Positions 16,008 to 25,808 of a stretch of 50,763 nucleotides of DNA are shown piece by piece. The DNA lies in contig NZ_JACJVR010000055.1 in assembly GCF_014212175.1 (NCBI RefSeq), positions 1-50,763 of the forward strand. The letters are read 5' to 3'. A model generated the notes under the pieces. It was not told where the DNA came from, did not search any database, and saw only the letters and a program-made list of their open reading frames with translations. The position numbers and the translations under genes are program-made. How positions within the stretch are numbered: position 1 is the first letter of the stretch; every line of letters starts with the position of its first letter. The stretch is from Cohnella xylanilytica (GTDB taxonomy: Bacteria > Bacillota > Bacilli > Paenibacillales > Paenibacillaceae).

Positions 16008-17822
16008 CTACTCGTCGATCTTCAGCACCGCCATGAACGCTTCCTGCGGCACCTCGACGCTGCCGACCTGCTTCATCCGCTTCTTGCCTTCCTTCTGCTT
16101 CTCGAGCAGCTTCCGCTTCCGCGAGATGTCGCCGCCGTAGCACTTGGCGAGGACGTTCTTGCGCATCGCCTTGATCGTCTCGCGGGAGATGATCTTCTGC
16201 CCGATGGCGGCCTGGATCGGCACCTCGAACATCTGGCGCGGGATCAGATCCTTCAGCTTCTCGCAGATGACGCGGCCGCGCTGGTACGCGCGGTCCCGGT
16301 GAACGATGAACGACAAGGCGTCGACCTGTTCCCCGTTGAGCAGAATGTCCATTTTGACCAGGTTGGATTGGCGGTACCCGGACAGCTCGTAATCGAACGA
16401 GGCGTAGCCCTTCGTGCTCGACTTGAGCTGGTCGAAGAAGTCGTACACGATCTCGGCCAGCGGGATGTCGTACTTCAGCGTGACGCGGTTCGTATCCAGA
16501 TACTGCATGTCGATGAACTCGCCGCGTTTGCCTTGGCACAGCTCCATGATGGCTCCGACGTAATCCTTCGGAACGATGATGGACGCCTTCACGAACGGTT
16601 CCTCGACGAAGTCGAGCTTGCCCGCTTCCGGATATTCGGAAGGGTTCGAGATGTCGATCTGCTCGCCGCTCGTCAGCGTCACCTTATAGATAACGCTCGG
16701 CGCCGTCGTGATAAGCGGAATGTTGAATTCCCGTTCGATGCGCTCCTGAATGATCTCCATGTGCAGCATCCCGAGGAAGCCGCAGCGGAAGCCGAAGCCG
16801 AGCGCCTGCGACGTCTCCGGCTCGAAGCGCAGAGAGGCGTCGTTCAGCTCGAGCTTCTCGAGCGCGTCGCGAAGATCGTTGTAGTCCGACGAATCGATCG
16901 GATACAGGCCGCAGAACACCATCGGATTGATCCGCTTGTAGCCAGGCAGCGGCTCCGGCGTCGGGTTCTTCGCGTTCGTGACCGTATCGCCCACGCGCGT
17001 GTCCTTCACGTTCTTGATGGACGCCGTCACGAAGCCGACGTCGCCCGGCCCGAGCTCGTCGACGACGGTCGCCCGCGGCTTGAACGTGCCGACCTCGACG
17101 ACGTCGAACGTGGCCCCTGTGGCCATGAACTTGATCGGCGTACCCGCGCGAATCGTCCCGTCGATGACCCGGATATAGCAGACGACGCCTTTGTAAGCAT
17201 CGTAATGCGAGTCGAAAATCAATGCCTTAAGCGGCGCGTTGATATCGCCCTTCGGAGCCGGAACCTTCTGGACGACCTGCTCCAGAATCTCCTTGATGCC
17301 GACGCCGTTCTTGGCCGACGCCAGGACGGCTTCGCTCGCGTCGAGGCCGATGACGTCCTCGACCTCCTGCTTCACGCGCTCCGGCTCGGCGCTCGGCAGG
17401 TCGATCTTGTTGATGACCGGCAGAATCTCCAGGTTGTTGTCCAGCGCCAGATAGACGTTGGCCAGCGTCTGCGCCTCGATCCCTTGGGCGGCGTCCACGA
17501 TGAGCAGCGCGCCTTCGCAGGCCGCCAAGCTGCGGGACACCTCGTACGTGAAGTCGACGTGCCCGGGGGTGTCGATCAAATGCAGCGTGTACACTTCGCC
17601 GTCGTCCGCCTTGTATTGGAGACGGACCGCCTGCAGCTTGATCGTGATGCCCCGCTCGCGCTCCAAGTCCATCGAATCGAGAATCTGATCCTGCATCTCG
17701 CGGGACGTCAGCGTCCCCGTATATTCCAATATGCGGTCGGCCAGCGTCGATTTGCCGTGGTCGATATGCGCGATAATGCAAAAATTCCGAATATGGCTCT
17801 GTTTGCGTTGATTGTCTGCCAT
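16008..17822 (-). CDS. lepA: Elongation factor 4 (LepA), ribosome back-translocase GTPase
   Basis: A 604-residue translational GTPase. G-motifs are AHIDHGKST (G1), the RGITIK switch, DTPGH (G3) and NKIDLP (G4), followed by domain II, EF-G-like domains III and V ([14 protein letters not shown]), and the LepA-specific C-terminal domain with [20 protein letters not shown]. The ATG at 17822, with GGAGG upstream, gives the conserved start; the frame is open much further upstream but crosses the promoter. Gene order matches Bacillus (lepA-hemW). Confidence 0.97.
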   Translation of the reverse strand: MADNQRKQSHIRNFCIIAHIDHGKSTLADRILEYTGTLTSREMQDQILDSMDLERERGITIKLQAVRLQYKADDGEVYTLHLIDTPGHVDFTYEVSRSLAACEGALLIVDAAQGIEAQTLANVYLALDNNLEILPVINKIDLPSAEPERVKQEVEDVIGLDASEAVLASAKNGVGIKEILEQVVQKVPAPKGDINAPLKALIFDSHYDAYKGVVCYIRVIDGTIRAGTPIKFMATGATFDVVEVGTFKPRATVVDELGPGDVGFVTASIKNVKDTRVGDTVTNAKNPTPEPLPGYKRINPMVFCGLYPIDSSDYNDLRDALEKLELNDASLRFEPETSQALGFGFRCGFLGMLHMEIIQERIEREFNIPLITTAPSVIYKVTLTSGEQIDISNPSEYPEAGKLDFVEEPFVKASIIVPKDYVGAIMELCQGKRGEFIDMQYLDTNRVTLKYDIPLAEIVYDFFDQLKSSTKGYASFDYELSGYRQSNLVKMDILLNGEQVDALSFIVHRDRAYQRGRVICEKLKDLIPRQMFEVPIQAAIGQKIISRETIKAMRKNVLAKCYGGDISRKRKLLEKQKEGKKRMKQVGSVEVPQEAFMAVLKIDE

Positions 17823-17865
17823 TGGTACCTCCACCGACTCCTCGCATCCTGTGGCTATCCAATCT

Positions 17866-17894
17866 ATTATAGCAACGGATAGCCGGAGCATCAA
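17866..17894 (-). promoter_or_regulatory. Promoter of lepA
   Basis: Minus-strand TTGATG (17889-17894) and a perfect TATAAT (17866-17871) spaced by exactly 17 bp, about 45 bp before the lepA start codon. Confidence 0.82.
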
Positions 17895-17935
17895 TCGACA
17901 ACGATCACTTCCGTATATATGGGCGGACAAGGGGA

Positions 17936-17977
17936 AAAGAAAAACCGACTCCCGAAGCATAGTCGCTTGGGAGTCGG
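17936..17977 (-). terminator. Terminator after the SLH/Fn3 gene
   Basis: Minus-strand CCGACTCCC (17969-17977) pairs with GGGAGTCGG (17945-17953) and runs into a T-rich tract (17936-17944). Confidence 0.92.
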
Positions 17978-17995
17978 CCTTGTGCGGCGCTGGAA

Positions 17996-20900
17996 TCAGT
18001 CGATCAGATCGATCGCTTGCAGCAATCGGACGACCGCGACGGCCGCCTGCGCTCGCGTCGTCTGCCCTTGCGGAGCGAAGACGTCCGGGCCCGTTCCCGT
18101 CATGATGCCGAGCCGCGTCATCAGGCCAATGTCCGCGAACGTATCCGAGTCGACTCCGCCCAGATCCTTGTACGCGCCGGATGCGGCCGTTGCCGTCAGC
18201 GGCTTCTCCAGCGCGACCGCGGCGGCCAGCATCCTCGCCATCTCCCCGCGCGTCAGCGGTCGATCGGGGTAGAAGGCTCCTTCGCCGGCAAACTCCAAGA
18301 GACCGAGCGACTTCGCCCTTGCCACCGCGGAAGAATACCAGGAGCCCGGCTGCACGTCGGCGAACGGCGCTTCCGGGTCCGCGCTTCCGCTTGGCGCGCT
18401 CCGTCCGAGCGCCCGCACCAGCATCGCGGCGAATTCCGCTCTCGACACCATTCGGCTCGGCGCGAATTTTCCGTTCCCTGCGCCTTCGACCAGCCCTCTG
18501 GCCGCGGCCAGCTCTACCGCCGTTCGCGCCCAATGGCCAGCCGGCACATCCGCGAATCGGATCGCGTTGTCCGCCGCGACGTAGACGCTGTTCGTGCGGG
18601 AGCGGATTGCCGCGTACCATCCCCCATCGATGCGCACGGAACGGGCGGGGACGAATTCGAACTCGCCGGTCTTATCGTTATAGCGGAACGCGCCCCAATG
18701 CTCCGGCATGGCGGTCACGCCGCTCGGCATCGGAATCAATCTCTCGATCGATTCGGCGAAGGTATTCGCGTTGGCCAAGGCTTGACCGTTCTGCAAGCGG
18801 ACGATTCGGATGTCGAAGTCGACGGGTGCTCCAAGCACGCGGCCGTTGGGCAAGCCGCTCGCGAGCGCCGCCTGGATCGATTCGTCGCCCGACTTGTCGG
18901 CCAGGGTGATCTTGAAGCTGACGTCTTCCGCGCTCAGGCCGTTCGTCTTAAGCAGCTCCGTCAGCCCGGGGATGAGCGAAGCAAGCTGGACAGGCACCCG
19001 GTAGCTGCCGTAAGGAGCTTTGATCTCTAGGAAAAAGGAAGCATTCTCCCCGGCAAGTCCGCTCAAAACCGTCGCCGGTATGCTGACGTTCGCCGTGCCG
19101 TTCGACGGCGTCACTTCCAGCGTGACGGACGGCTTCGTCGTGTCGATCGAATCCGGGTCGAACGGAACTCCGCCCAGATCGATCATCGGCTTGGGCGGCG
19201 TCCGATCGGGATCGTGCGGCGCGGTCGGCCTGACGCCGTTCGAAGCCGCCGAAGCCGGTCCGGTGCCGACGCCGTTCGTCGCGGCGACCGTAAAGGTATA
19301 GGTCGTACCGTTCTTCAGACCCGTTACCGTAATCGGGCTGGTCGTTCCGACGGCGGTAATCCCTCCCGGGCTCGACGTTACCGTATAGCCGGTAATCTCG
19401 CTCCCGCCGTCGCTCGCCGGCGGCGTGAAGCTGATCGTCGCTTTTCCGTTGCCCGCCGCTGCTCTTACGCCCGTCGGCGCTCCGGGCACCGTCGCCGGTG
19501 CCTTTGGCGTCACGCTATTCGACGGCGCAGACGCGGCGCCTGTGCCGACGCCGTTCGTGGCGGTGACCGTGAACGTATACGACGTCCCGTTCGTCAGACC
19601 CGTCACCTTAATCGGGCTGGACGTTCCCGTCCCAGTGAACCCTCCCGGGCTCGACGTCACCGTATACCCGGTAATCGTTCTCCCGCCGTCGCTCGCCGGA
19701 GGCGTGAAGCTAATGGTCGCTTCACCGTCTCCCGCCGCCGCCGTCACATCCGTCGGCGCGCCGGGCACCGTCGCCGGTGCCATCGGCGTTACGCTGTTCG
19801 ACGGCGCAGACGCGGCGCCTGTGCCGACGCCGTTCGTAGCGGTCACTGTGAACGTATAAGGCGTTCCATTCGTCAATCCCGTTACTTTAATCGAAGTGGA
19901 CGTTCCCGTCGCAGTCAACCCGTCCGGGCTCGACGTCACCGTATAGCCCGTGATCGCGCTCCCGCCGTCGCTCGCCGGAGGCGTGAAGCTAATCATCGCT
20001 TCACCGTCTCCAGCTACCGCCATCACATCCGTCGGCGCTCCGGGCACCGTCGCCGGTGCCTTCGGCGTTACGCTGTTCGACACCGCGGATGCCGGACCCG
20101 TACCGACGCCGTTCGTAGCGGTCACTGTGAACGTATAAGGCGTTCCGTTCGTCAATCCCGTTACTTTAATCGAAGTGGACGTTCCCGTCCCAGTGAACCC
20201 TCCCGGGCTCGACGTTACCGTATAACCCGTGATCGCGCTCCCGCCGTCGCTCGCCGGAGGCGTGAAGCTAATGGTCGCTTCACCGTCTCCCGCCGCCGCC
20301 GTCACATCCGTCGGCGCGCCGGGCACCGTCGCCGGTGCCTTCGGCGTTACGCTGTTCGACACCGCGGACGCCGGACCCGTACCGACGCCGTTCGTAGCGG
20401 TCACTGTGAACGTATAAGGCGTTCCGTTCGTCAATCTCGTTACTTTAATCGAAGTAGACGTTCCCGTCGCAGTCAACCCGTCCGGGCTCGACGTCACCGT
20501 ATAGCCCGTGATCGCGCTCCCGCCGTCGTTCGCCGGAGGCGTGAAGCTAATCGTCGCTTCACCGTCTCCCGCCGCCGCCGTCACATCCGTCGGCGCTCCG
20601 GGCACCGTCGCCGGAGCCTTCGGCGTTACGCTGTTCGACGGCGCAGACGCAGCGCCTGTGCCGATGCCGTTCGTCGCAGTGACCGCGAACGTATATGACG
20701 TTCCGTTCGTCAATCCCGTTACTTTAATCGGGCTGGACGTTCCCGACGCCGTAAATCCTCCCGGGCTCGACGTTACCGTATAACCCGTGATCGCGCTCCC
20801 GCCGTCGCTCGCCGGAGGCGTGAAGCTGACCGTCGCTTCACCGTCTCCAGCTACCGCCGTCACATCCGTCGGCGCGCCGGGCAATGTCCCGACGATTACG

Positions 20901-21367
20901 GTAACGGCGGCCTCTGCGCTGCCATTGGAGCCGTCGTAAACGCTAAAGAGGAGCGAACGAGGTCCTACGACCGTCGAAGACGAGGAGAACTTCACCGCGC
21001 TCAAAGCATGCGACCACTGCTCATTCGATGCCGTGGCTCCCGAAGAAGTAAGCGTCAAAACGCCCGTTGCCACATTATAGCTTCCAACAATGTTGCCGAA
21101 AACCGTCGAATCCGTATTGCTAAATGTAAGTATATCCCCGGATTGATAGCCGCTCCCGAAGTAGATTATCGCGCTGGATTGCGTCGCGTTGTCCGAATCC
21201 GTTATTTTAACGTTGCTGTCGATAATAACGCCGGGCTTGTCCTTTGCCGTAGTGACCGTACCGCCGGTCATTGTAAGGACCGGAGCGGCGGCGTCAACCG
21301 GCGGCACGGCCGGAATAAGAAGCATAACAAGCGTGAATAGCATAACGATGGCGGCGTTTTTTCTCAT
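17996..21367 (-). CDS. Secreted surface protein: signal peptide, six fibronectin type III repeats, three SLH domains
   Basis: A 1123-residue exported protein. A signal peptide (1-26, [20 protein letters not shown], cleavage after PVDA) precedes a cadherin-like domain (about 27-158). Six fibronectin type III repeats of 93 residues each (about 161-718) follow, each running from PGAPTDV through GYTVTSSP and [15 protein letters not shown] to SNSVTP. After a spacer (about 719-930), three S-layer homology domains (about 936-985, 1002-1052 and 1063-1120) have [20 protein letters not shown] and ITR-type TRAQAAVAV motifs. SLH domains anchor proteins to pyruvylated cell-wall polymer, so the Fn3 array is displayed on the surface, perhaps for binding polysaccharide or neighbouring cells. 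There is no catalytic domain. Its own -10 TATAAT lies about 45 bp upstream of the start, with AGGAGG before the ATG. Confidence 0.93.
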   Translation of the reverse strand: MRKNAAIVMLFTLVMLLIPAVPPVDAAAPVLTMTGGTVTTAKDKPGVIIDSNVKITDSDNATQSSAIIYFGSGYQSGDILTFSNTDSTVFGNIVGSYNVATGVLTLTSSGATASNEQWSHALSAVKFSSSSTVVGPRSLLFSVYDGSNGSAEAAVTVIVGTLPGAPTDVTAVAGDGEATVSFTPPASDGGSAITGYTVTSSPGGFTASGTSSPIKVTGLTNGTSYTFAVTATNGIGTGAASAPSNSVTPKAPATVPGAPTDVTAAAGDGEATISFTPPANDGGSAITGYTVTSSPDGLTATGTSTSIKVTRLTNGTPYTFTVTATNGVGTGPASAVSNSVTPKAPATVPGAPTDVTAAAGDGEATISFTPPASDGGSAITGYTVTSSPGGFTGTGTSTSIKVTGLTNGTPYTFTVTATNGVGTGPASAVSNSVTPKAPATVPGAPTDVMAVAGDGEAMISFTPPASDGGSAITGYTVTSSPDGLTATGTSTSIKVTGLTNGTPYTFTVTATNGVGTGAASAPSNSVTPMAPATVPGAPTDVTAAAGDGEATISFTPPASDGGRTITGYTVTSSPGGFTGTGTSSPIKVTGLTNGTSYTFTVTATNGVGTGAASAPSNSVTPKAPATVPGAPTGVRAAAGNGKATISFTPPASDGGSEITGYTVTSSPGGITAVGTTSPITVTGLKNGTTYTFTVAATNGVGTGPASAASNGVRPTAPHDPDRTPPKPMIDLGGVPFDPDSIDTTKPSVTLEVTPSNGTANVSIPATVLSGLAGENASFFLEIKAPYGSYRVPVQLASLIPGLTELLKTNGLSAEDVSFKITLADKSGDESIQAALASGLPNGRVLGAPVDFDIRIVRLQNGQALANANTFAESIERLIPMPSGVTAMPEHWGAFRYNDKTGEFEFVPARSVRIDGGWYAAIRSRTNSVYVAADNAIRFADVPAGHWARTAVELAAARGLVEGAGNGKFAPSRMVSRAEFAAMLVRALGRSAPSGSADPEAPFADVQPGSWYSSAVARAKSLGLLEFAGEGAFYPDRPLTRGEMARMLAAAVALEKPLTATAASGAYKDLGGVDSDTFADIGLMTRLGIMTGTGPDVFAPQGQTTRAQAAVAVVRLLQAIDLID
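19214..20887 (-). repeat. Six 279 bp tandem repeats encoding Fn3 domains
   Basis: Six in-phase copies of 279 bp. Inner copies are nearly identical at DNA level; for example the block around CTCGACGTCACCGTATA recurs every 279 bp. The first and last copies are more divergent. Alternating SPGGFTGTG and SPDGLTATG variants among the inner copies suggest duplication of a two-repeat unit or gene conversion. Copy number is likely to vary between strains. Confidence 0.92.
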
Positions 21368-21510
21368 GGGGACCTCCTGATGCGTTTCGACTCTATTCTA
21401 CATTATAGTAGACACCCCATTCCGATATCTAATATTTTCTAGAACCGTTCGCAAGAAGAATAGCCGACAAGAGAGAGCCTCCCCCGTCGGCGACAACTTA
21501 CCTTATCTCG

Positions 21511-23508
21511 TTAATCCTCCGGAGGCTTCTCGATCTTCAGCCCCTCCACGTGCCGCTTGCCCATCAGCTTGCGCTTCTTGCGGTTCTCCACCGACTCGAA
21601 CACGATGTCTAGGTCGTAGTCGGCCGGATACAGCCGCTTCGCCTCGATCGCCAGAGTGACTCGCTTGCGGTTGATTTTGATTTTCTCGCCGCGGATCTGC
21701 ACGGTCAGATTGCCTCGCTCGTCGGGGAGCCGATAGACGACGCCTCTCGTCCCCAGACTCGGAATCCAGACGGCGTCGCCGACGCTCAACTCCGGCTCCG
21801 TCTCGGATGCGGCGTCTTCGGAGAAGGAGCCGGGGGCGGCGGCGGAATTCGCGGCGGGAGCGGGAGCGGGCGCCGGCGCAGCTCGTTCCGGTTTGGCAAC
21901 CTTCCTTGGCCCGCCGTCGCCGGCTTTCGTCTCCCCGCCCTCCGCGGGCGCCGCCGCGATCGGGGCCGACGGCCGACCGCTCCGCAGCCCCTCCGCGATA
22001 GCCCGGGCCCTCTCGACGATCCCCTCGGCGATGCCCAGCTTGCGGGCGATGACGAAGGCGTAGCTGTTGCCGGCCTCGCCCATGTCCAGCCGGTACAGCG
22101 GACGGAGCGTCTCCTCGTCGAACGCCATCCGGGCGTTGCGATAGCCCGGCGTCACTCTCGCGTACTCCTTGATCTCGTTGAAGTGGGTCGTCGCCAGCAC
22201 GACCGCTCCCCGACGGTGCAGCTCCTCCAGCACGGCGATGGACAGGCCGATCCCTTCGCCCGGATCCGTCCCCGTCGCCAGCTCGTCGAGCAGCACGAGC
22301 GTTCTCCGGTCGGCCTCCGCCAAGATGTCGATGACATTCTTCAGATGGGAGGAGAACGTGCTCAGCGACCGGTCGAGGCTCTGATCGTCCCCGATGTCGG
22401 CTTCCACCGCCCGGAATACCGACAGCTTGCTCCCTTCCTCCGCCGGCACGAGCAAGCCGGACTGGGCCATCAAGGTCAATAAGCCGACCGTCTTGATCGT
22501 CGCCGTCTTGCCGCCCGTGTTCGGCCCGGTAATCAGCAGCGTCCGGTATCCGTCTCCCACCGTGACGTTAAGCGGCACCGCCTTCCCGGCGAGGAACGGA
22601 TGCCGGGCGCCGCGAAGCTCGATGACGCCCTCTTCGTTCAGCTCGACGGGGCGGCCGTCGATCGCGAGCGCCCACTTCGCCTTGGCGAACAGCAGGTCGT
22701 AATGGCCGACCGTCTCGATGTTGACGGACAGCTCCTGCGAGCGGTTCTCCGCCTCCTCGGTCAGGCGGGCGAGAATCTGCAGCTCCTCGCGGTTCTCCTC
22801 GGCGCGCAGCGCGGACAGCTCCATCTGCAGGCCGACCGCTTCCGCCGGCTCGACGAACACCGTCTGTCCGCTCGCGGATTCGTCCAGCACCGCCCCGGGG
22901 ATCCGCTTGCGCAGCTCCTTCTTGACCGGCAGCACGTACCGGCCGTTCCTCTGGCTGACGAGCCTCTCCTGCAGGCAGTCCGCGTGCTTCGCCATGAGCC
23001 CCTCCAGCCGCTTGTGCAGCTTCTCCTCGGCGGCGCGGATCCGCTTGCGGATCTTGCCGAGCTCCGGGCTCGCTCCGTCCAGAATCATCCCCCGGTCGAC
23101 GCTGTTCTCGATCTCTCTCAAGAGATCGGTCAGATCGTACATCGACGCCGAATACCCCGCCACCGACGCGGCTTCGTACGCCTTGCCGTCCATGAACTTC
23201 CGCAGTTGCTCGCAGCTGCGGACGAAGCGGGCGACGTGTCCGAGCTGCTGCTCGGACAGAATGTACCCCGTGCCCAGCAGCTGCATCGTCTCCTCCATTC
23301 CTTCCAGCGACGGAAGCGGAGGCTGGGAGCCTCGGGCGATAAGCCGCCTCGCCTCCTCCGTCTCGCGCAGACGCGCCTCGATGACGCTCCGATCGGTCAT
23401 CGGCCGCAGCCGTTCGGCCAGCTTCTTGCCCGGGTAAGTGGTCGCGTAAGAGAGCAGCGTGTCGATCGCGCGACGGTATTCCAGCTTGGCCAGCGATGGT
23501 TCTCTCAT
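21511..23508 (-). CDS. MutS2-like ATPase lacking the Smr endonuclease domain
   Basis: A 665-residue member of the MutS2 branch. It has an N-terminal MutS core/clamp, Walker A GPNTGGKT at 328-335, the MutS signature SLSTFSSHL near 381, Walker B TLVLLDEL at 403-410, and the switch histidine segment ATTHFNEIKEYA. After a proline/alanine-rich linker (about 510-580) comes a small KOW-like beta domain (SVGDAVWIPSLGTRGVVYRL). Typical MutS2 is about 785 residues and ends in an Smr nuclease; here the protein stops before it, with no sign of an Smr remnant downstream. MutS2 proteins bind branched DNA or collided ribosomes. Without Smr this one could only bind or split. It starts at ATG 23508 with GGAGGAG upstream. 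Probably a paralogue in addition to a full MutS2 elsewhere. Confidence 0.88.
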   Translation of the reverse strand: MREPSLAKLEYRRAIDTLLSYATTYPGKKLAERLRPMTDRSVIEARLRETEEARRLIARGSQPPLPSLEGMEETMQLLGTGYILSEQQLGHVARFVRSCEQLRKFMDGKAYEAASVAGYSASMYDLTDLLREIENSVDRGMILDGASPELGKIRKRIRAAEEKLHKRLEGLMAKHADCLQERLVSQRNGRYVLPVKKELRKRIPGAVLDESASGQTVFVEPAEAVGLQMELSALRAEENREELQILARLTEEAENRSQELSVNIETVGHYDLLFAKAKWALAIDGRPVELNEEGVIELRGARHPFLAGKAVPLNVTVGDGYRTLLITGPNTGGKTATIKTVGLLTLMAQSGLLVPAEEGSKLSVFRAVEADIGDDQSLDRSLSTFSSHLKNVIDILAEADRRTLVLLDELATGTDPGEGIGLSIAVLEELHRRGAVVLATTHFNEIKEYARVTPGYRNARMAFDEETLRPLYRLDMGEAGNSYAFVIARKLGIAEGIVERARAIAEGLRSGRPSAPIAAAPAEGGETKAGDGGPRKVAKPERAAPAPAPAPAANSAAAPGSFSEDAASETEPELSVGDAVWIPSLGTRGVVYRLPDERGNLTVQIRGEKIKINRKRVTLAIEAKRLYPADYDLDIVFESVENRKKRKLMGKRHVEGLKIEKPPED

Positions 23509-23554
23509 GGGTTGGATCTCCTCCGTTTAACTTCTGGATTTGCGGTATAAACGT

Positions 23555-23595
23555 AAAAAGCCGCGGCATCGCCAAAATCGGCGAAGCGCGCGGCT
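23555..23595 (-). terminator. Terminator 2, in the leader of the MutS2-like gene
   Basis: On the minus strand AGCCGCG (23589-23595) pairs with CGCGGCT (23559-23565), with an inner GCTTCGCC/GGCGATGC stem, followed by a short T-run. It lies 47 bp upstream of the MutS2-like start codon, so transcripts entering from upstream must pass it; an attenuator role is possible. Confidence 0.7.
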
Positions 23596-23656
23596 GTCGG
23601 GCAACCGTCCGAAGGGCGCAAGAAACCCACTCCCCCCTAAGGGAGGAAATGGACGC

Positions 23657-23685
23657 AAAAAAGCCGCGCCTGAATAGCGCGGCTT
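23657..23685 (-). terminator. Terminator 1, end of the structured RNA
   Basis: Minus-strand AAGCCGCGC and GCGCGGCTT (9 bp stem, 7-base loop, 23661-23685) run into TTTTTT. Its 3' arm is also complementary to the 5' arm of terminator 2. Confidence 0.9.
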
Positions 23686-23877
23686 CGTCCCCTGAACGGA
23701 TGCCTCTCGGCATGGGCGAACTTGACCGGTTCTTCACTGGCAATTAGTCGCCGTTCGGACGCATAAGGAAACAAACCGAACGAATTCGGCCTTCTCCGCT
23801 TGCGTACCTAACGACTTATCCAATTGATCAGTTCAGAACCAAGACCAACATAAAAAGTTGCCCCTTTAATCATAATC
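23657..23877 (-). ncRNA. Structured non-coding RNA candidate, about 220 nt, rod-shaped
   Basis: A transcript unit with its own promoter and terminator and no protein frame, in the 471 bp gap between the Crp/Fnr and MutS2-like genes. Much of it folds into one rod. The closing stem is 23855-23863 with 23714-23723 (9 bp, one bulged C). An asymmetric bubble follows, then 23835-23840 with 23728-23733 (GGTTCT/AGAACC), ACTG/CAGT, CAATT/AATTG, AGTCG/CGACT and ACGCA/TGCGT stems, capped by CCGAA-TTCG-TTCGG. After the rod come a small ATGCC-GAGA-GGCAT hairpin and the terminator. Size and rod-with-bubble shape resemble 6S RNA, but I cannot confirm the family from sequence alone; a cis-acting leader for the MutS2-like gene is the alternative. 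Confidence 0.65.
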
Positions 23878-23883
23878 GATACC

Positions 23884-23913
23884 ATTGTATGCCATCCCGG
23901 CCGGTTCCGTCAA
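23884..23913 (-). promoter_or_regulatory. Promoter of the structured RNA
   Basis: Minus-strand TTGACG (23908-23913) and TACAAT (23884-23889) with an 18 bp spacer. This is one of the strongest sigma-A matches in the window, placed about 67 bp after the Crp/Fnr stop codon. The start should be close to 23877. Confidence 0.78.
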
Positions 23914-23979
23914 CCCGAACGGGCGAAGGCGTCATCGGGCAAGCGTCCGCCCTCCGATCGCCCGCCCGCTTCCGACCTG

Positions 23980-24678
23980 CTACGATTCTTCCTGGAGCTT
24001 CTTCTCGAGCCGGGCGGGCTCCGCCAGGCGGATCATCCGCCGCTCGATCCGGATAAGCCCCTCGTCCTGCAGCTCCTGAATGATCTTGGACACGGTCTCG
24101 CGAACCGCGCCGACCATATCGGCGAGCTGCTGGTGGGTAATGCGCAGGGGCAGCTGCGATTCCCGGCCCGAGGCCGAGCCCGGCTGCTGCGCCTGCAGGC
24201 TGAGAAGCCGCTTGATGATGCGTGCCCGGACGCTGAGGAAGGTCATGTCGTAAATTTGCTGGTTGGCGTTGTTCAGACGCTCCATCGTGTTGAGGAGCAA
24301 GTGCCGGAGGAAGCCGCGGTCCCGGTCGAACAGCAGCAGAAAGGCGCTTTTCCGAAGGGAATACAGCTTGGTCGGCGCCAGCGTCTCCGCAGTCGCGGAC
24401 CGGCCCGGCTCGGGGTTGATCAAGGCCATCTCCCCGAAGTAGTCCCCTTCGCGAAGCACGCTGAGGACGACCTTCTTCGTCCGGTTCAGCGTGAAGAGGC
24501 TGACGGCGCCGGAGGCGATGAAGAACACTTCCTCCCCCTTGTTGCCCTCGAGGAAGATCAGGCTGCCCTTCCGGTAGTTCTTCTCCGAGATATGAGGAAG
24601 AACGGCCTCCACCAGAGACGGGTCCATCTCTTGAAAAAAAGGAAAAGCAGAGCGAAGCTTCGCCGCGGTGATGGTCAT
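23980..24678 (-). CDS. Crp/Fnr family transcriptional regulator
   Basis: A 232-residue regulator with an N-terminal cyclic-nucleotide-binding beta barrel (about 10-130; GSLIFLEGNKGEEVFFIASG, GDYFGEMALI) and a C-terminal helix-turn-helix ITHQQLADMVGAVRETVSKI. There are no cysteines, so it is not an oxygen-sensing FNR with an iron-sulfur cluster. GEMALINPEPGRSATAET resembles the phosphate-binding cassette of CRP, so a nucleotide ligand is possible but unproven. It is 39 bp downstream of the HD-GYP gene on the same strand and is probably co-transcribed. The ribosome-binding site is poor (GAGGGG about 14 bases from the ATG), suggesting coupled or low translation. Confidence 0.9.
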   Translation of the reverse strand: MTITAAKLRSAFPFFQEMDPSLVEAVLPHISEKNYRKGSLIFLEGNKGEEVFFIASGAVSLFTLNRTKKVVLSVLREGDYFGEMALINPEPGRSATAETLAPTKLYSLRKSAFLLLFDRDRGFLRHLLLNTMERLNNANQQIYDMTFLSVRARIIKRLLSLQAQQPGSASGRESQLPLRITHQQLADMVGAVRETVSKIIQELQDEGLIRIERRMIRLAEPARLEKKLQEES

Positions 24679-24717
24679 AGGATCGGGTCAGCCCCTCGCT
24701 CTCCTTCCGGAGTTGAA

Positions 24718-25734
24718 TCAATCGGCATGGATTACCTCTTCGATCATAAAAGTCGTATGCTTCATCAGGTCGAAGCTTGTCCCGGACGGCTGCAGCTGGA
24801 CGACCGGGCGGCACGAATGGCCTCGATTCAGCTCGACGACGGTACCGAGCAGCCCGCCCGTCAGCCGGACCTTCGTCCCGACGGGATAGGGCTGGAACGC
24901 CTTCAGGAAGGCCCGAACGACTCCGTAACCGAAGGCGGTATCGGTCTTCGACATGACGAAGTCGATGCCTTCGCCCGGAAGCCGGAACTTCAGGCCGCCG
25001 TTCATGAAGTAGTCGAACTCGCTGCAGAGGCCGACGATCTGGGCCGCTTCGGACACCTGCGGGCCGCGGAGCGCGTACGGGAAGCCCGTCCCGTCCACCT
25101 GCTCGTGATGCTGAACGACCATCTTCAGCGATTCGGACGGGAAGTCCGGCAGCTTGCGCAGCAGATCGTGGCCGATGAGCGGATGCTGGAAGAAGAAGGT
25201 TCCGTCATGGGGAAGCACGAGGCCGATGTCGTGAAGAAGGCTGCCCAGCGCCACTTCGTGGATCTGCTTCTCTTTGTAGCCGAGCGCCTTGGCCGTCAGC
25301 ATGGACAGGAAGCAGACGTTCAGGCTGTGCGCGATCAGCTCGGAATGGTCTTCATCCCGTCCGGGATCGCGCTCCAGGTCGCTCAGCCGGATCGTGATCT
25401 CCTTCTCTTCCGCGATAGAATAAGAGACGTGGTCGGCCCAGTCCATCAGCGGCTCGAGAGGCAGGCTCCCGTTCTGCCGCACCGACCGGAACACCCGCCC
25501 CAGAAGATCCTTCGTCAGCAAGCGCAAATTGCTTATAAGGTCGAAGCCGCTCGCGGCGGCGCGCTTCTCGTTCAGTTGGACGAACAGGTATTGATGTCCC
25601 CGCTTCTTGATTCCTTCGATCAACCGGCTGGTCAACGGAACGCCTTGGCGCAGCATCAACCTTCCGCCTTCATCATACAACCCACGGCCGAGCAAGTCAC
25701 CCTCTTCGAGCTCGTCAACGGAAACTAATCGCAT
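24718..25734 (-). CDS. HD-GYP domain protein, probable cyclic di-GMP phosphodiesterase
   Basis: A protein of about 338 residues. A small N-terminal domain (MRLVSVDELEEGDLLGRGLY) precedes an HD-GYP domain with LLHDIGL, HPLIGHDLL and the signature HHEQVDGTGFP. The C-terminus has a small beta-rich part (GTKVRLTGGLLGTVVELNRG). HD-GYP enzymes hydrolyse cyclic di-GMP at a metal centre, and the metal-binding HD and HHE residues are present. The ATG at 25734 has GGAG eight bases before it; a GTG at 25743 is an alternative. It is followed by a Crp/Fnr regulator gene, hinting at a second-messenger link; that is inference. An inverted repeat (25809-25822) precedes it. Confidence 0.88.
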   Translation of the reverse strand: MRLVSVDELEEGDLLGRGLYDEGGRLMLRQGVPLTSRLIEGIKKRGHQYLFVQLNEKRAAASGFDLISNLRLLTKDLLGRVFRSVRQNGSLPLEPLMDWADHVSYSIAEEKEITIRLSDLERDPGRDEDHSELIAHSLNVCFLSMLTAKALGYKEKQIHEVALGSLLHDIGLVLPHDGTFFFQHPLIGHDLLRKLPDFPSESLKMVVQHHEQVDGTGFPYALRGPQVSEAAQIVGLCSEFDYFMNGGLKFRLPGEGIDFVMSKTDTAFGYGVVRAFLKAFQPYPVGTKVRLTGGLLGTVVELNRGHSCRPVVQLQPSGTSFDLMKHTTFMIEEVIHAD

Positions 25735-25808
25735 GGATTCCACTCCAATCCTTGATCATGGCCCTATTTTGTCTGAGAAAATATTACCATAAGCAAGGTA
25801 TCGTTTCT

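Noticed and set aside
19214..20698. Very long arginine-rich plus-strand frame opposite the Fn3 repeats
   Set aside because: Its periodicity mirrors the repeats on the other strand; like other long antisense frames here it results from GC-rich codon usage.
23657..23877. Known riboswitch classes for the structured RNA (SAM, FMN, lysine, cyclic di-GMP, M-box, T-box)
   Set aside because: None of their conserved core sequences could be found by eye; the region is kept only as an unassigned structured RNA.
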